Origin: Thiorhodococcus drewsii AZ1
Lineage (GTDB): Bacteria; Pseudomonadota; Gammaproteobacteria; Chromatiales; Chromatiaceae
Reading direction: 5' to 3'
Assembly: GCF_000224065.1 (NCBI RefSeq)
Contig: NZ_AFWT01000025.1
Coordinates: forward strand, 1 to 64,000
Length of the DNA: 64,000 nucleotides
Shown here: positions 10,258 to 20,229 of the stretch, piece after piece
How positions within the stretch are numbered: the stretch's first letter is position 1
Layout: each line of letters opens with the position of its first letter
Program-made: the position numbers and the translations under genes
Notes under the pieces: generated by a model
Told to the model about the DNA's origin: nothing
Databases searched by the model: none
The model's input: the letters and a program-made list of their open reading frames with translations, nothing else

Positions 10258-10640
10258 TTATTTAAAATGTGTCGCATAATCCCGTTCGTCGCAAATGGCA
10301 TGTTCCCAAAACCGGCGTTGCCAGATGCCACGCTCGCCTTTGCGAACCCTCACCGCTGAACGCCGCTCGGTACGCGGTAGTGTTTGTGAAAAACGTATCT
10401 TGATACTTTTCCCACTATTGGGAAAATCCTCATCACCTGCCGGCAATGTCCAAATCGTGTGCATGTGATCGGGCAGCACCACCGAGGCATAGATATGAAA
10501 GGGACGATCCCTTTTAGTGGCGCGAACTGCGGCGCGTAATGCATCAATATGCCGAACCAGCAAATCCCGCCGCCACTCCAACAGGTTCACCGTAAAAAAT
10601 AAGTCCCGCCCGCAATCCAAAACCTCCGATAATCCGGCAT
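10258..10640 (-). pseudogene. REP-associated tyrosine transposase (RAYT/IS200-like) remnant
   Basis: The conserved core reads VVLPDHMHTIWTLPAGDEDF and ERGIWQRRFWEHAICDERDY, typical of RAYT/Y1 transposases whose HUH nuclease acts on REP hairpins. The natural start is the ATG at 10640 (MPDYRRFWIAGGTY). A run of six A on the plus strand (10594-10599) is one base short, so the frame hits a TGA after TYFLR; restoring one base gives TYFFTVNLLEWRRD. The C-terminus is also cut: the protein stops at YATHFK where the family continues with a further stretch of about 40 residues. It lies between the TcA and TcBC genes, just after the end of the toxin payload. The frameshift is seen directly; inactivity is inferred. 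Confidence 0.8.
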
Positions 10641-10705
10641 ATTTTCCTATGTCCCCTGTTTATCGATTGTGCTCTGCCCCGTCCTTGCGTGATTAGAAAT
10701 ACTGT

Positions 10706-13700
10706 TTAATTTTGATATCCAAATTCCTTATAGACGGGTTTATTTTGATGGCTTTTATCTTTATTAGGGTCGTAATAGTGAACTGTTACATTTTTATGCT
10801 TTGCATCGTCCGAAGGCAAAGTTCTTGTTCCTCTAAAAAACCTTCCACCTCCTGCTTGAGTAACAACAACTTGTTCAACCTGCCCTTTGCTATTTCTTAC
10901 AGCTTTCACTTTATCGTCTTCAAATACAATCAGACCAATATGACCGTGACTATCGGGATCGCCCGATACTTTTTGCCACGAATACACCGCCAAATATCCT
11001 TCATTCGCTTTCTCTTGTGCTTTAGTTAAAATTTCATCATGCGTGCCTTCTAGCTTTACCCATCCATGATCAGAACCCCATTTTTCAAACCACTGATTAA
11101 TCCCACCGGGGCTTAATGTACCTGACTTTTCTTTTGTAACGCTTTTATTGTTAGCTATGCGTGACGGTCGCGACCAATAATTCTTTGGTAAATATGCTCC
11201 TAGTTTTTCTTCTGACATATCTACAAAATCGGTTGCATAACAATTGCAGCGGTTATCACCAGCTATGGGCTCGTATCTAGGTGATACGCTGACATTTAAT
11301 GTATAAATCGTCGCCTCTATTGCAGCAATTCTCTGATATCTTTCAGCGACTTTTAGAATTGCTGCTACGACTTTTTCGTCTGAAAATGCTTGAAAAGCCT
11401 CAATACTCTCTTCTGTTAACCCATGCTTTGTGAGATTGGCTTTATACATTTTGTCCCAATAATCTTTTAAATTATCAAATTGCCAGTCTGGGTATGTAGG
11501 ATTGCCATAACCAACATATGTTACCCCTTTCTTTTCGTTAACACTTTCGCTCATGTCAAGAGTGGCATCTGGGTTATTTGCTCCACCTACCTCATATACA
11601 CGAGGAGGCGGAAGTTTTTGGTTACCAAGCGCCTGGACCGTAGTGGTGACTCCTTGTCCCACACTCTTAACCAAATCTCCAACACCCCATGCGCCAGTAG
11701 GGTCACTCATCGAAATCGGCCTACCCGACACATACCCATACAGATTCACCCCATCCCCAATCCCAATAGGATCAGCCGCCGTCCACCGCCCCAACCAACA
11801 CGCATAATACCTGGCCCCGTGGTAATACAAGCCATTCTCATCATCCCGTTCCTTACCCGTATACCGATACCGCTTCAAACTCCCCTCACTCGCTGACCTC
11901 ACCACTCGAAGCGCAGTCGTCCCATACGGGTGATATTCCTCAAACGAAATTAACTCGGCATTCTCATCCAGCTCTATAGAAACCGACCCCAAATGATTCC
12001 CCAGCTGAAAGCGTCGACTCTGCTCCGGTGAACCGTCATCGCCAACCGTGCGCGTATCGATCTGTGCAATCCGCTGCTGATCATCCATCACATGCAGAGT
12101 CTGGCGCTCCAGCGACCGGGTTTGGCCATCGTTTTCGTATTCCCGGTAGATCTCAAAGCCACCGAGATAGATGCGCTCATGTTGGCGGGTTGGGGTCTGT
12201 CCTGGCCCGGCCTGCCGCTCAGTCACCTTGCGCACACGCTGGCCGCCAGCGTCATAAACGTAAAACGTGGTTTGCGGCCTACCGCCGTTGTTGATCACGG
12301 TACGGCTGGTTGCCTGCAGTTGGTCCTGGAAGTCCCATTGCATCGAAGGCAGATGCGGCATGCGCGTCATGTTGCCGTGGACGTCATATTCATAACGTTG
12401 CGACAACGTGGCGTCGGCGACGTACGGCGTTGGGCAGGCAGCGGTCGGATTGATCTCATTGGCGCCGCCGGTGGCCAATAGGCGATTGCTGTCTAGCGCG
12501 TACTGGTAGCAGCGCTTCCAGCGCAGGGCGTCACCGCCGGAGTGGGCCATGCTGAGGATGTTGCCGGCACTGTCATAGGCGTAGTCCTCGACATAGCGCT
12601 GCAGGGCCTCCGGGCTGTTCGGAAACGGTACGCCGATGAGCCAGTCGGTGTCTGCCGCATCGCGTTGCTGATTGTGCTGCGCGGCGTGCTCGCGCCCGGT
12701 CGCGCGGATCAGGCGGTAGAGGGGGTCGTAGGTGTAGTCGTTGTGGGGTTCGACCGCAGTGTTGGCGAAGAATACGGCCTGCTGGGCCTGGTCGCGGATC
12801 GAAGTGATATTCCCCGCCGGGTCGTAGGCATAGTGCAGGTTCTGCAGCACGCGGCCGTCGCGATGGCGTTGCGTGCGCAGGTTGGTTAGTCGGAAGGTTT
12901 CCGGGTCGTAGTCGTAGGTGGTGGTGAGATTGGTGCCGTCGGCAGTCGCATAGTCGATGCGTTCACGCTGGCCCTTGGCGTTGTAGTCGATGTTCTCGAC
13001 AAACTGCGTGGGTGTCCCCGCGCCTTGTAGCCGGACGGCCATGCGCTCCAGTAGGTTGGCATCGTTATAACCCGGCAGGGTGACACTTTCATCGGGCGTG
13101 GTCAGGGCCGTGGGGCGGTTGAGCGCGTCGTAGCTGGTGTGGCTGAAGAAGGTTTCATCGTCTTGAGCTGGGTTCTGGCTCCAGTCCACCCGATTTTTGT
13201 AATCTGAGGTGAACTGCCGTGAGCCCCGCAGCAGATTGCCCTTGAAGTCATATTCGAGGTTCGTCACCACACCGGCCTGATCGAACAGTTGAAAGACCTG
13301 GCCGCGATGATTCAGCGTCGCACCCTGGCTTTCGCCATAGACCGTGCGCTGGAACAATTGCTCGGTATCGCCGACTTCGCCACCGGCGACGAAAGCATGC
13401 AGAGGACGGCGCAGTTCATCGTATTCAAAACGGAGGCGATGGCCGCGTGCATCCCACTGGCGGATTGGCTGGCCGGCGATATCGGGCAGCATAAAGCGGT
13501 CGCCGGCATCCATGCTGTGCTCGAACAGTTGCCGACCGGCGGCGTCGTAGCCGATGGTCGGCGCGGCGTTCGGGTCGTCCGGCTCGATCTGGTAGACCAT
13601 GACGGCATTGCCGCGTGCATCGATGATGCGCAATGGCGCGCCTTCGATATCCTGCTCGGTGCGGGTTTCCGGGCGATCGTTTCCGCCGTTGTGAGCGATG

Positions 13701-16700
13701 CTGAGAAACGGCCGGCCAAGGCTGTCGAAGTGCACGATCGATGGGGTATCGGCGTGCGCGGCGGCCTTGTTGGCGGCATCGACCTGGGCGTTGCGCTGTT
13801 GCTCGTCGGGCCAACGGTTCTGTGCCGCTTCGGCATGGGCGGGATCGGTGCGCAAGCCATGCCAGGTGGGCAGATAGTCGTCTTGCCGGAGTCGACTGAG
13901 GTAGCCGCTGACATGCTCGTCGCTTGCGGGGTCGAACAGCAGGGTGTCGTTGACGTCCCAACTGGTCTGCTGCCAGGGATCAAAATCGATCTTCTCCCAG
14001 GTGTGGTTCGGGTGCACCGTGGCGACGACACGCCCGACCGGGTCGTAGAACAGCACCGGGCTGACGCCGACCTCGACACGAAATTCGAACGCGTGGGTCG
14101 GGCTGAAGAAGGGCTCGTACTGGCGGACCGGTTTGCCCTTGTTGTTGAAGATGGTCCAGCCACTGGTGGTCCAGCGTCGAAGGACCGGAAGTTCACCGGG
14201 CGTGACTGGCCCCGGCTCCGCCTGTACTTTCTGCTGGATGATGCGGCCGAAGCCATCCGAGTACGCGAGACTGACCTGGATGTCGGTCTCCTCGCCCTGT
14301 TGCAGGTCGCCGACGTGTGTTTCGCGGGCCAGTGTCGCGGCCACGCCCGGCTCACCGAATCGCCGGAAGCGATCGACATCGTAGATCACACGGCTGCTGG
14401 CATTGCCAAGCAGTTGTGCAGCCATAGGACCACGCGGGTCGGCGAAGAAGGCATCGATGTCGTCCTGGGTGAGTTGTCCTTGAAGCTCGCCGTGCAAATC
14501 GTCCAGCGAATCACCGAGGTTCTCGGTCTCTTTGCCCATCATGGCGGTGCTGGTCACCATGCCGAGCACGTCGAAGGCGACGGCCGGGCGGTTGCCGTTT
14601 GGGTCTGTGATTTGGTGCGGGCTTAGCAGCCGGTAGTTGTTGCTTACGACGACGGTATTGTCGAGCGGGTCTTGCGTCTGCTCCGGCAGCAGGTCGTAGG
14701 CATCAAGCTCTGCGGTGGAGCGCTGGCCGAATGGATCCTGAAAGCGACGAGCGGTGAAGAAGTGTTGACGGGCAAAAGCCAGTTCCTGGGCTGGGTTGTC
14801 CGCCGCGTCTGGCGACAGGAATGCCCTCCCTGAGGGAATCCACCAGTTATCGTCGCCGTCAAAATGTTCATAGTGGCCTTCGTTGGTCAGCATCGTTTCG
14901 GTCACGCGATCGCCAAACAGCCGTTGCAGATGCTCCGGTACGAAGGCCAGTTGATAGGCTTGATAAGGCAATGCCAGCGAGTCCAGCTCGCCCAGGGGTA
15001 AAGGGCCATCCAGGTCGTTGCGCCGGTAGAGGGTCCGGCTCCAGTCCAGGACGCGTTTTTGCAGGCTGCCTGCGGTGGCAGTTCGGTGGTAGTCGATTCG
15101 TTCGGCCGCCTCGACGGCAACGGATAGCTGCTCGAAGCTAAAACGAATCTGCCCATTCGCGAGCTGCAGTCCCGATAGCTCGAAATTCAGTGCTTCGCTA
15201 GGGAGGGGCGTCCGGTAGCTCCGGTCGTCATTGATCGCATTGGTGTAGGCAAGCTCGCTACACGTCATCAGGGTTTGCGTTTGCCTGGCTCGGTCTTCGT
15301 CTGTTGGCAGCGATGGATCGGGCTCGCGGCGACCATAGCCGACGGCAGCGGTTCTCAGGACATTGCCATAGTCGTCGACGGCCAGCGTCAGCGCATGGCT
15401 GACACGGGGGTCGGCCGCATTGCGCTCGTAGTGGTAGGAGAGGGCCTCCCGCGCATGGGTTAGAAACACGCCGTGACGGTTGTCGGCCTTCGGTTGGATG
15501 AGCCGGACGCTGAAGTTTTGCTCCGTGACGGCATAGGGATGGGCCTCCGACTCCGAGCCATCCAGCGCGTAGATCTCCTGTCGCAGCATGCTGCCCTTGA
15601 GGGCGCGACAGGCCTCGCGTTCTTCCTCCAGCGTCAGCCCTGGCGGGAGCAGCGTGTCCGGTAACAGCAGTCGCGCGGCTTGTGTGGCATCTTCCGGGTC
15701 TTCGCGGTAGTACTCGCCAGCATGCCTGGTGTCCAGCAGTCCGGCGAAAAAGTTGGAGACGCGCTGCCGGCTGAGGTAAACACCGGTGTGGAACCAGGTC
15801 TTGGTGTGTACTGGCGGGATATGCGACTGCTGATCGATATTGTCACCGGTCGGGAAGTCGCTGCCTTGGCCGAGTGATGCGAATTCCTCGGTGTCGAACT
15901 GCTCGACCATGCCGAAGCCGTTGAATTCGCGCTCGACACCGTCGAAGTGCCCGTGGTGGTAGACATAGCGGGTGACGAAGCGGTTGCGACTGATGTGGTC
16001 GTAGACCTCAGTGCGCTCAACGACATGCACGGGGAATGGCAGGCGGGTCATCCATGGATGGCCGTCGCGCTTGTCCTGCAGGTAGAAGTGCGTCGAGGGT
16101 GCGTATCTGATTTGTGTTTCGGCACCGAGGTTGTTGCTGCTATGCACCAGCAGGTGCGGCTTCTGATCACCCATCAGGTTGACGTACCGCATTGGGGCGG
16201 CGACATTGCCGGGCAGCGGGGATGACCAGACCAGGCAGGCAGTGCCGTTGCCGAGTAGGTCCAGCACCTGCACGTTCGCGAGGTCATCGATCCTTGGGAA
16301 TACCCGTAGCGTCTCGGGCTGACCCCAGCCATTGCCGGACTGGTTGAAGTAGAGACAGACACCATCGCGGTGCAGATAGAGGATGTCGGTCGTGCCGCTG
16401 CCATCGATATCGGCGAGACGGATGCGGCCCGGGTCGAACTGATCCGGCGCGTCGAGCCAGGGCGAATTGGCCATGGTGATCTTGGCCCCGAAGCGACCAT
16501 AGCCGAGGTTGGGCCAGTAGCAGACCTCGCCGTTGCGGATGCGGGCGATATCGGTCAGGCCGTCGCCGGAGAGATCCACGAGATGAATGGATTCAGTCCC
16601 ATCGTCGAGCACGACGCGCGGTCCCTGCTCCTCGTCGAGCGCGTGCGCGACACGCCGGGCGGGACCAAAGCCGTCTTCGGTGATCGAGGGATGCCAGACC

Positions 16701-18481
16701 AGGGCGTCATGCTCGGTAATGAGAAGATCCGCATGGCCATCGCCGTCGAGGTCTAGGAAACGGGTGTTGGGATCACGCAGGCTGCGATTCGGCAGCGAGC
16801 GGAAGGGTTTGAAGCGGGTCCAGCCCTCGGCGTCGTCGTGCTCGTACAGGCCGGGCGTGGGCCCGTCCATCAAGACGAGGTCGGGACTGCCGTCGCCGGC
16901 GAGGTCCATGAACTGGGCACCGTCCCCTAGCCCGATACTGGGTTTGAGCGCGACGGTCTCGGTGGCCCCGAATCTCGCCGCGACTCGGGCTGTCCCGTCT
17001 GCCAGGGTATGCGTGATCGGGCTCAGGTTACGTTTGTAGAGCCAGGTGCCGGACTGCTCGGTGAGCACGCCGGGGATGCCTTCGCCATGCAGATCTGTCC
17101 ATTGATAGTCGCGGCCGGCAAGGCCGGACGGGACGTTCTCCAAGCTGGTTGGGTCCACCACTTCGACCCGGTCCTGCACGCGCGGCTCGGTGTAGCCGAA
17201 TTCCGTTGGCGGGAGACTGCTTCGCTCGTAGCCGACGCCGTCGCGCCGGTAGGCCGTGTGAGCAACGGCACGCAAGAATCTGTAGATCGGGTGGCGACTG
17301 GCAGCCGGGCTGATCTCATCGGAGTATGTGAAGTCGGTCGAGCCAACTAGGCAGTCTTGTCCGATGTTCGGCTCGTCGGGAAAGTGATGGAACATGAGGA
17401 CGCGCTGACACAGGCGCGTGGTCCGGACCTCGAATCCGGACCGATAGGACGAGAAGGCATCCGGCCGGTAAGCCCAGTCGCCAACCTCATCCGGCACCGG
17501 GGCAGCCGGATCGTGCTCGCCATAGTCGAACGTTACCTCGAACATCCAGGCGGCATTGTCGCGTTGCTCCGCGGACAGGAAGGCTGGTCGCTGTCCCGAT
17601 GCGTCGAGCAAGGATGAGCGATTGCCGTAAAGAATCGTCTTGAGGTATCGGTTGGCCGAGCGGCGAAGGTCGTCAGATGCGCCGCGGTTGCGCTCCGAGG
17701 TATCTCCGAGGTTCACACCGACGCCGTCCTCGGCCTTGTAGCGGTAACTGATCGCGTTACCTTTGTCGTCGCGGGTCTCGCAGACTAGCCAGGCGAAGAT
17801 CCGCCTCGGGTCCGTGGGGTCGGCAATGCGGGAGTTGCTGTCGAGCCCGTAGATGGTCAGCACATTGTCTTTCGAGAGCGCGCGCCAATGCACGTCTGCG
17901 GGATTATCGACACGGGTCCAGCGCTCGATACGTGCGTAGAGTCCCTCGACGCGGGGTCGGAAGCGGCGGATGCGGTACCCGTCGCGCGCGTCCTCATGCA
18001 CCACGAGACGACCGTCCGGGCCCCGCACCCAATTGCCGTCGGGGTCGCGCTCGTGGCCTGGATGGAGGGCCAGCCAGGACCCGTCTGTATCCGTCCGGAA
18101 GATCGGGACCAGGTCCTCGGCGCCGGACAGGACGAAGACGTCCGACTCCTGTTCATCGAGATACTGCGGTAGCCCTTTGCTTGTCTTGCGGGAGATCTGC
18201 GGCAGGTTGAGCGACCAGCCGAAGCCGAACGGGCCGTTGCCTGACCCGGAGTCGTAGGACAGGGAGAGCTGAGGGCCAAGCCCGCTGCGCCCAGGGCTTG
18301 TGTTAACTGGGACCGACATCGAGCCAGCCCCAGTGACGGGATTGGTGGAGAGTTTTTCGCCGATGCCGCGAATTGCGCCGCCGCCCTTCGGCAAGCTGAC
18401 TGCTGGCGCCTCTGCGAACGATGGCCGATCGTTACCACTTTGCGAGGACGTATTCTCGCCGTGCTCATTCCCTTCGCGCAT
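10706..18481 (-). CDS. Tc toxin TcB-TcC fusion (SpvB/RHS cocoon with C-terminal toxin domain)
   Basis: A 2591-residue fusion of the TcB and TcC subunits, which form the hollow cocoon that stores the toxic C-terminus. The ATG at 18481 (MREGNEHGEN) has GGAG eight bases upstream. Order: SpvB domain (about 30-330), VCBS/FG-GAP-like repeats (DLDGDGHADLLI, DIDGSGTTDILY, about 490-720), TcdB middle regions, RHS/YD repeats (about 1500-2150), then the RHS core end GLYYHGARYYACWLGRWTA with the paired DPIG...DPTG motif of the aspartyl autoprotease. Cleavage should release residues 2264-2591. That tail is AT-rich and has CNCYATDFV (Cys 2412/2414) and SHGHIGLIV (His 2514). With the spaced GW and A..AN.G motifs between them, this looks like a papain-fold NlpC/P60-CHAP-type amidase or peptidase. 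No immunity gene follows, as is usual for Tc toxins. The subunit call is secure; the payload activity is inferred. Confidence 0.93.
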   Translation of the reverse strand: MREGNEHGENTSSQSGNDRPSFAEAPAVSLPKGGGAIRGIGEKLSTNPVTGAGSMSVPVNTSPGRSGLGPQLSLSYDSGSGNGPFGFGWSLNLPQISRKTSKGLPQYLDEQESDVFVLSGAEDLVPIFRTDTDGSWLALHPGHERDPDGNWVRGPDGRLVVHEDARDGYRIRRFRPRVEGLYARIERWTRVDNPADVHWRALSKDNVLTIYGLDSNSRIADPTDPRRIFAWLVCETRDDKGNAISYRYKAEDGVGVNLGDTSERNRGASDDLRRSANRYLKTILYGNRSSLLDASGQRPAFLSAEQRDNAAWMFEVTFDYGEHDPAAPVPDEVGDWAYRPDAFSSYRSGFEVRTTRLCQRVLMFHHFPDEPNIGQDCLVGSTDFTYSDEISPAASRHPIYRFLRAVAHTAYRRDGVGYERSSLPPTEFGYTEPRVQDRVEVVDPTSLENVPSGLAGRDYQWTDLHGEGIPGVLTEQSGTWLYKRNLSPITHTLADGTARVAARFGATETVALKPSIGLGDGAQFMDLAGDGSPDLVLMDGPTPGLYEHDDAEGWTRFKPFRSLPNRSLRDPNTRFLDLDGDGHADLLITEHDALVWHPSITEDGFGPARRVAHALDEEQGPRVVLDDGTESIHLVDLSGDGLTDIARIRNGEVCYWPNLGYGRFGAKITMANSPWLDAPDQFDPGRIRLADIDGSGTTDILYLHRDGVCLYFNQSGNGWGQPETLRVFPRIDDLANVQVLDLLGNGTACLVWSSPLPGNVAAPMRYVNLMGDQKPHLLVHSSNNLGAETQIRYAPSTHFYLQDKRDGHPWMTRLPFPVHVVERTEVYDHISRNRFVTRYVYHHGHFDGVEREFNGFGMVEQFDTEEFASLGQGSDFPTGDNIDQQSHIPPVHTKTWFHTGVYLSRQRVSNFFAGLLDTRHAGEYYREDPEDATQAARLLLPDTLLPPGLTLEEEREACRALKGSMLRQEIYALDGSESEAHPYAVTEQNFSVRLIQPKADNRHGVFLTHAREALSYHYERNAADPRVSHALTLAVDDYGNVLRTAAVGYGRREPDPSLPTDEDRARQTQTLMTCSELAYTNAINDDRSYRTPLPSEALNFELSGLQLANGQIRFSFEQLSVAVEAAERIDYHRTATAGSLQKRVLDWSRTLYRRNDLDGPLPLGELDSLALPYQAYQLAFVPEHLQRLFGDRVTETMLTNEGHYEHFDGDDNWWIPSGRAFLSPDAADNPAQELAFARQHFFTARRFQDPFGQRSTAELDAYDLLPEQTQDPLDNTVVVSNNYRLLSPHQITDPNGNRPAVAFDVLGMVTSTAMMGKETENLGDSLDDLHGELQGQLTQDDIDAFFADPRGPMAAQLLGNASSRVIYDVDRFRRFGEPGVAATLARETHVGDLQQGEETDIQVSLAYSDGFGRIIQQKVQAEPGPVTPGELPVLRRWTTSGWTIFNNKGKPVRQYEPFFSPTHAFEFRVEVGVSPVLFYDPVGRVVATVHPNHTWEKIDFDPWQQTSWDVNDTLLFDPASDEHVSGYLSRLRQDDYLPTWHGLRTDPAHAEAAQNRWPDEQQRNAQVDAANKAAAHADTPSIVHFDSLGRPFLSIAHNGGNDRPETRTEQDIEGAPLRIIDARGNAVMVYQIEPDDPNAAPTIGYDAAGRQLFEHSMDAGDRFMLPDIAGQPIRQWDARGHRLRFEYDELRRPLHAFVAGGEVGDTEQLFQRTVYGESQGATLNHRGQVFQLFDQAGVVTNLEYDFKGNLLRGSRQFTSDYKNRVDWSQNPAQDDETFFSHTSYDALNRPTALTTPDESVTLPGYNDANLLERMAVRLQGAGTPTQFVENIDYNAKGQRERIDYATADGTNLTTTYDYDPETFRLTNLRTQRHRDGRVLQNLHYAYDPAGNITSIRDQAQQAVFFANTAVEPHNDYTYDPLYRLIRATGREHAAQHNQQRDAADTDWLIGVPFPNSPEALQRYVEDYAYDSAGNILSMAHSGGDALRWKRCYQYALDSNRLLATGGANEINPTAACPTPYVADATLSQRYEYDVHGNMTRMPHLPSMQWDFQDQLQATSRTVINNGGRPQTTFYVYDAGGQRVRKVTERQAGPGQTPTRQHERIYLGGFEIYREYENDGQTRSLERQTLHVMDDQQRIAQIDTRTVGDDGSPEQSRRFQLGNHLGSVSIELDENAELISFEEYHPYGTTALRVVRSASEGSLKRYRYTGKERDDENGLYYHGARYYACWLGRWTAADPIGIGDGVNLYGYVSGRPISMSDPTGAWGVGDLVKSVGQGVTTTVQALGNQKLPPPRVYEVGGANNPDATLDMSESVNEKKGVTYVGYGNPTYPDWQFDNLKDYWDKMYKANLTKHGLTEESIEAFQAFSDEKVVAAILKVAERYQRIAAIEATIYTLNVSVSPRYEPIAGDNRCNCYATDFVDMSEEKLGAYLPKNYWSRPSRIANNKSVTKEKSGTLSPGGINQWFEKWGSDHGWVKLEGTHDEILTKAQEKANEGYLAVYSWQKVSGDPDSHGHIGLIVFEDDKVKAVRNSKGQVEQVVVTQAGGGRFFRGTRTLPSDDAKHKNVTVHYYDPNKDKSHQNKPVYKEFGYQN

Positions 18482-19197
18482 TGTGGACTCTCCGAGCTGA
18501 GTCGCTAGGCAAGCAGGTAGCACTTGAAACGTGTTCGCTCGGAGTTTAGAGGGCGATCTCGGGCGCCGCTATAAATGGACCCATTGACAAAATGTGGGAT
18601 ATTGGTCTTGGCAACCAGGCTTGCTTCGCGACATTGGGTGCTATACGGCTGACGGGTCCGAGTGATCCAGCCTTTCTGATGCGGACACAAATGGATCGAG
18701 ATTCCTCACGCCGTTGCGATGGGTGAGCCCTGTATTCGATGCCGCTGCTGTTGGGTCGTCGACTCAGGGTCTCGGTCTCGGTAAACCTGTGCAGAGCGCA
18801 AAAGCCAGTTGCGGTAGCTTTCAGCCATCAGGTTCGGTGGTGCGGCGCGCGATTGGAGCATGAGTGACCGCAACGCGGCGATAGGCGGACACTCTGGCAC
18901 CGATACTGGCTGATCGCTATTGGGGCATCAGAGTCGCTGCGGCGACTCGGCTCGTTGACCGCTCTACGGGCGCGAGGCCCATCACGTCGAGCGCTATTTC
19001 CTAGTTCAGGCGACTCGGCCAAAGGCCAATTGCGTTGAGGCGCGGTGGTGCAGATCGAGCGCATTGGCGGTTTGATCCTTGCGAGCGCTCACGTGCTGTC
19101 GGCCGCGATTCGGTGCTGAGCGGGCATCTGCGCGGGGCTCGCCCGCAGTGAGCAGGTCAGCATTCCGTCCTGGTGTGAAGTCCCCAGACGATGTCGC
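18482..19197. other. Intergenic region upstream of the TcBC gene, no gene seen
   Basis: About 716 bases between the toxin fusion and the dehydrogenase gene. Short open frames (minus 18706-18900, minus 18828-19064, plus 19079 onward) have no family motif and no good ribosome site. The toxin promoter must lie here, but I could not place one with confidence. Confidence 0.6.
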
Positions 19198-20160
19198 TCA
19201 GGCGACGCGGTTGCGGTCCTTTCCCGTCAGGAACGCCTCGATGTTGGCCGCGATCTCCTCGACCACGCGCTGGCGCGCCTCGCGGCTGGCCCAGGCGATA
19301 TGCGGGGTGACGATCAGGTTGGGGATGTCCGGTGCCAGCAGCGGGTTGCCCCCGCGCGGTGGCTCGGCGCTCAGCACGTCGATCCCGGCACCCCCGAGCG
19401 TGCCGCGTCGCAGGGCCTCGGCCAGGGCCTGTTCGTCGACGATGCCGCCGCGGGCGGTGTTGATGAGCAGTGCGTCGCGGCGCATCAGATCCAGTTCGCG
19501 GGTGCCGATGAGGCCGCGAGTGGTGTCCGTGAGGGGACAGTGCAGGGTCAGCACATCGACCTGCGGCAGCAGCTCATCCAGCGGCAGTCGGCCCTCACGC
19601 GGCGGGCCACCGGGGCGCTGAGCGATCAGCACCCGCAGGCCGAAGGCCTCGGCCACCCGAGCGACCGCCTGGCCCAGCTCGCCAAAGCCGACGATGCCCA
19701 GGGTGCGCCCGGCGAGCTCGCGAATCGGATAGTCCATCAGACAGAAGCGGTCATGGCGCTGCCAGGCACCCGAGGAGACCGCGCGTTGGTACTCCGGCAG
19801 GCGCGTGGTGAGGGCGAGGATCAGGGCGAAGACGTGCTGCACCACCGCCGGGGTGGCATAGCGCGCCACATTGGCCACGGCGATGCCCAACTCACGGGCG
19901 GCCTCCAGATCGACGTTGTTGGTGCCGGTGGCGGCGATGCAGACCAGGCGCAGTTCGCTGGCGGCGGCCAGGGTTTGGCGATCCAACGCCACCTTGTTGG
20001 TCACCGCGATCTGGGCGTGGCGGAGGCGCTCGCGCGTATCGGCGGGCTCGGTGTAGGCATGGCGCTGCCAGTGGCCGCAGACCCGATCCAGGCAGGACAG
20101 GTCGAGGTCACCTTGGTCGATCGTGGCCAGGTCCAGCAGGACGCCGTTCAGGGTGGTCAT
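19198..20160 (-). CDS. D-2-hydroxyacid dehydrogenase (glycerate dehydrogenase/hydroxypyruvate reductase-like)
   Basis: A 320-residue NAD-dependent D-2-hydroxyacid dehydrogenase, probably reducing hydroxypyruvate or glyoxylate in glycerate metabolism. The Rossmann fingerprint GIVGFGELGQAVA is present, followed by the family's catalytic triad in order: Arg in INTARGGIVDE, Glu in VLSAEPP and His in TPHIAWAS. The start MTTLNGVLL at 20160 fits the family N-terminus better than the upstream in-frame start at 20193, although the ribosome site is weak. It lies 69 bases downstream of a small lipoprotein gene on the same strand. This is housekeeping metabolism; it sits directly beside traI, so it is either chromosomal flank or cargo. 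Substrate specificity cannot be told from sequence alone. Confidence 0.88.
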   Translation of the reverse strand: MTTLNGVLLDLATIDQGDLDLSCLDRVCGHWQRHAYTEPADTRERLRHAQIAVTNKVALDRQTLAAASELRLVCIAATGTNNVDLEAARELGIAVANVARYATPAVVQHVFALILALTTRLPEYQRAVSSGAWQRHDRFCLMDYPIRELAGRTLGIVGFGELGQAVARVAEAFGLRVLIAQRPGGPPREGRLPLDELLPQVDVLTLHCPLTDTTRGLIGTRELDLMRRDALLINTARGGIVDEQALAEALRRGTLGGAGIDVLSAEPPRGGNPLLAPDIPNLIVTPHIAWASREARQRVVEEIAANIEAFLTGKDRNRVA

Positions 20161-20229
20161 GACGGGGCTCGCAACAGTGGCTGGGCGCTGCATGATAGTG
20201 GGCCGGGCAGGGAGCCGTCACCGGGGGCG

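Noticed and set aside
13289..14626. 445-residue open frame on the plus strand
   Set aside because: Lies fully antisense to the TcB-TcC gene; composition follows the complementary codons of the RHS region and no family motif is present.
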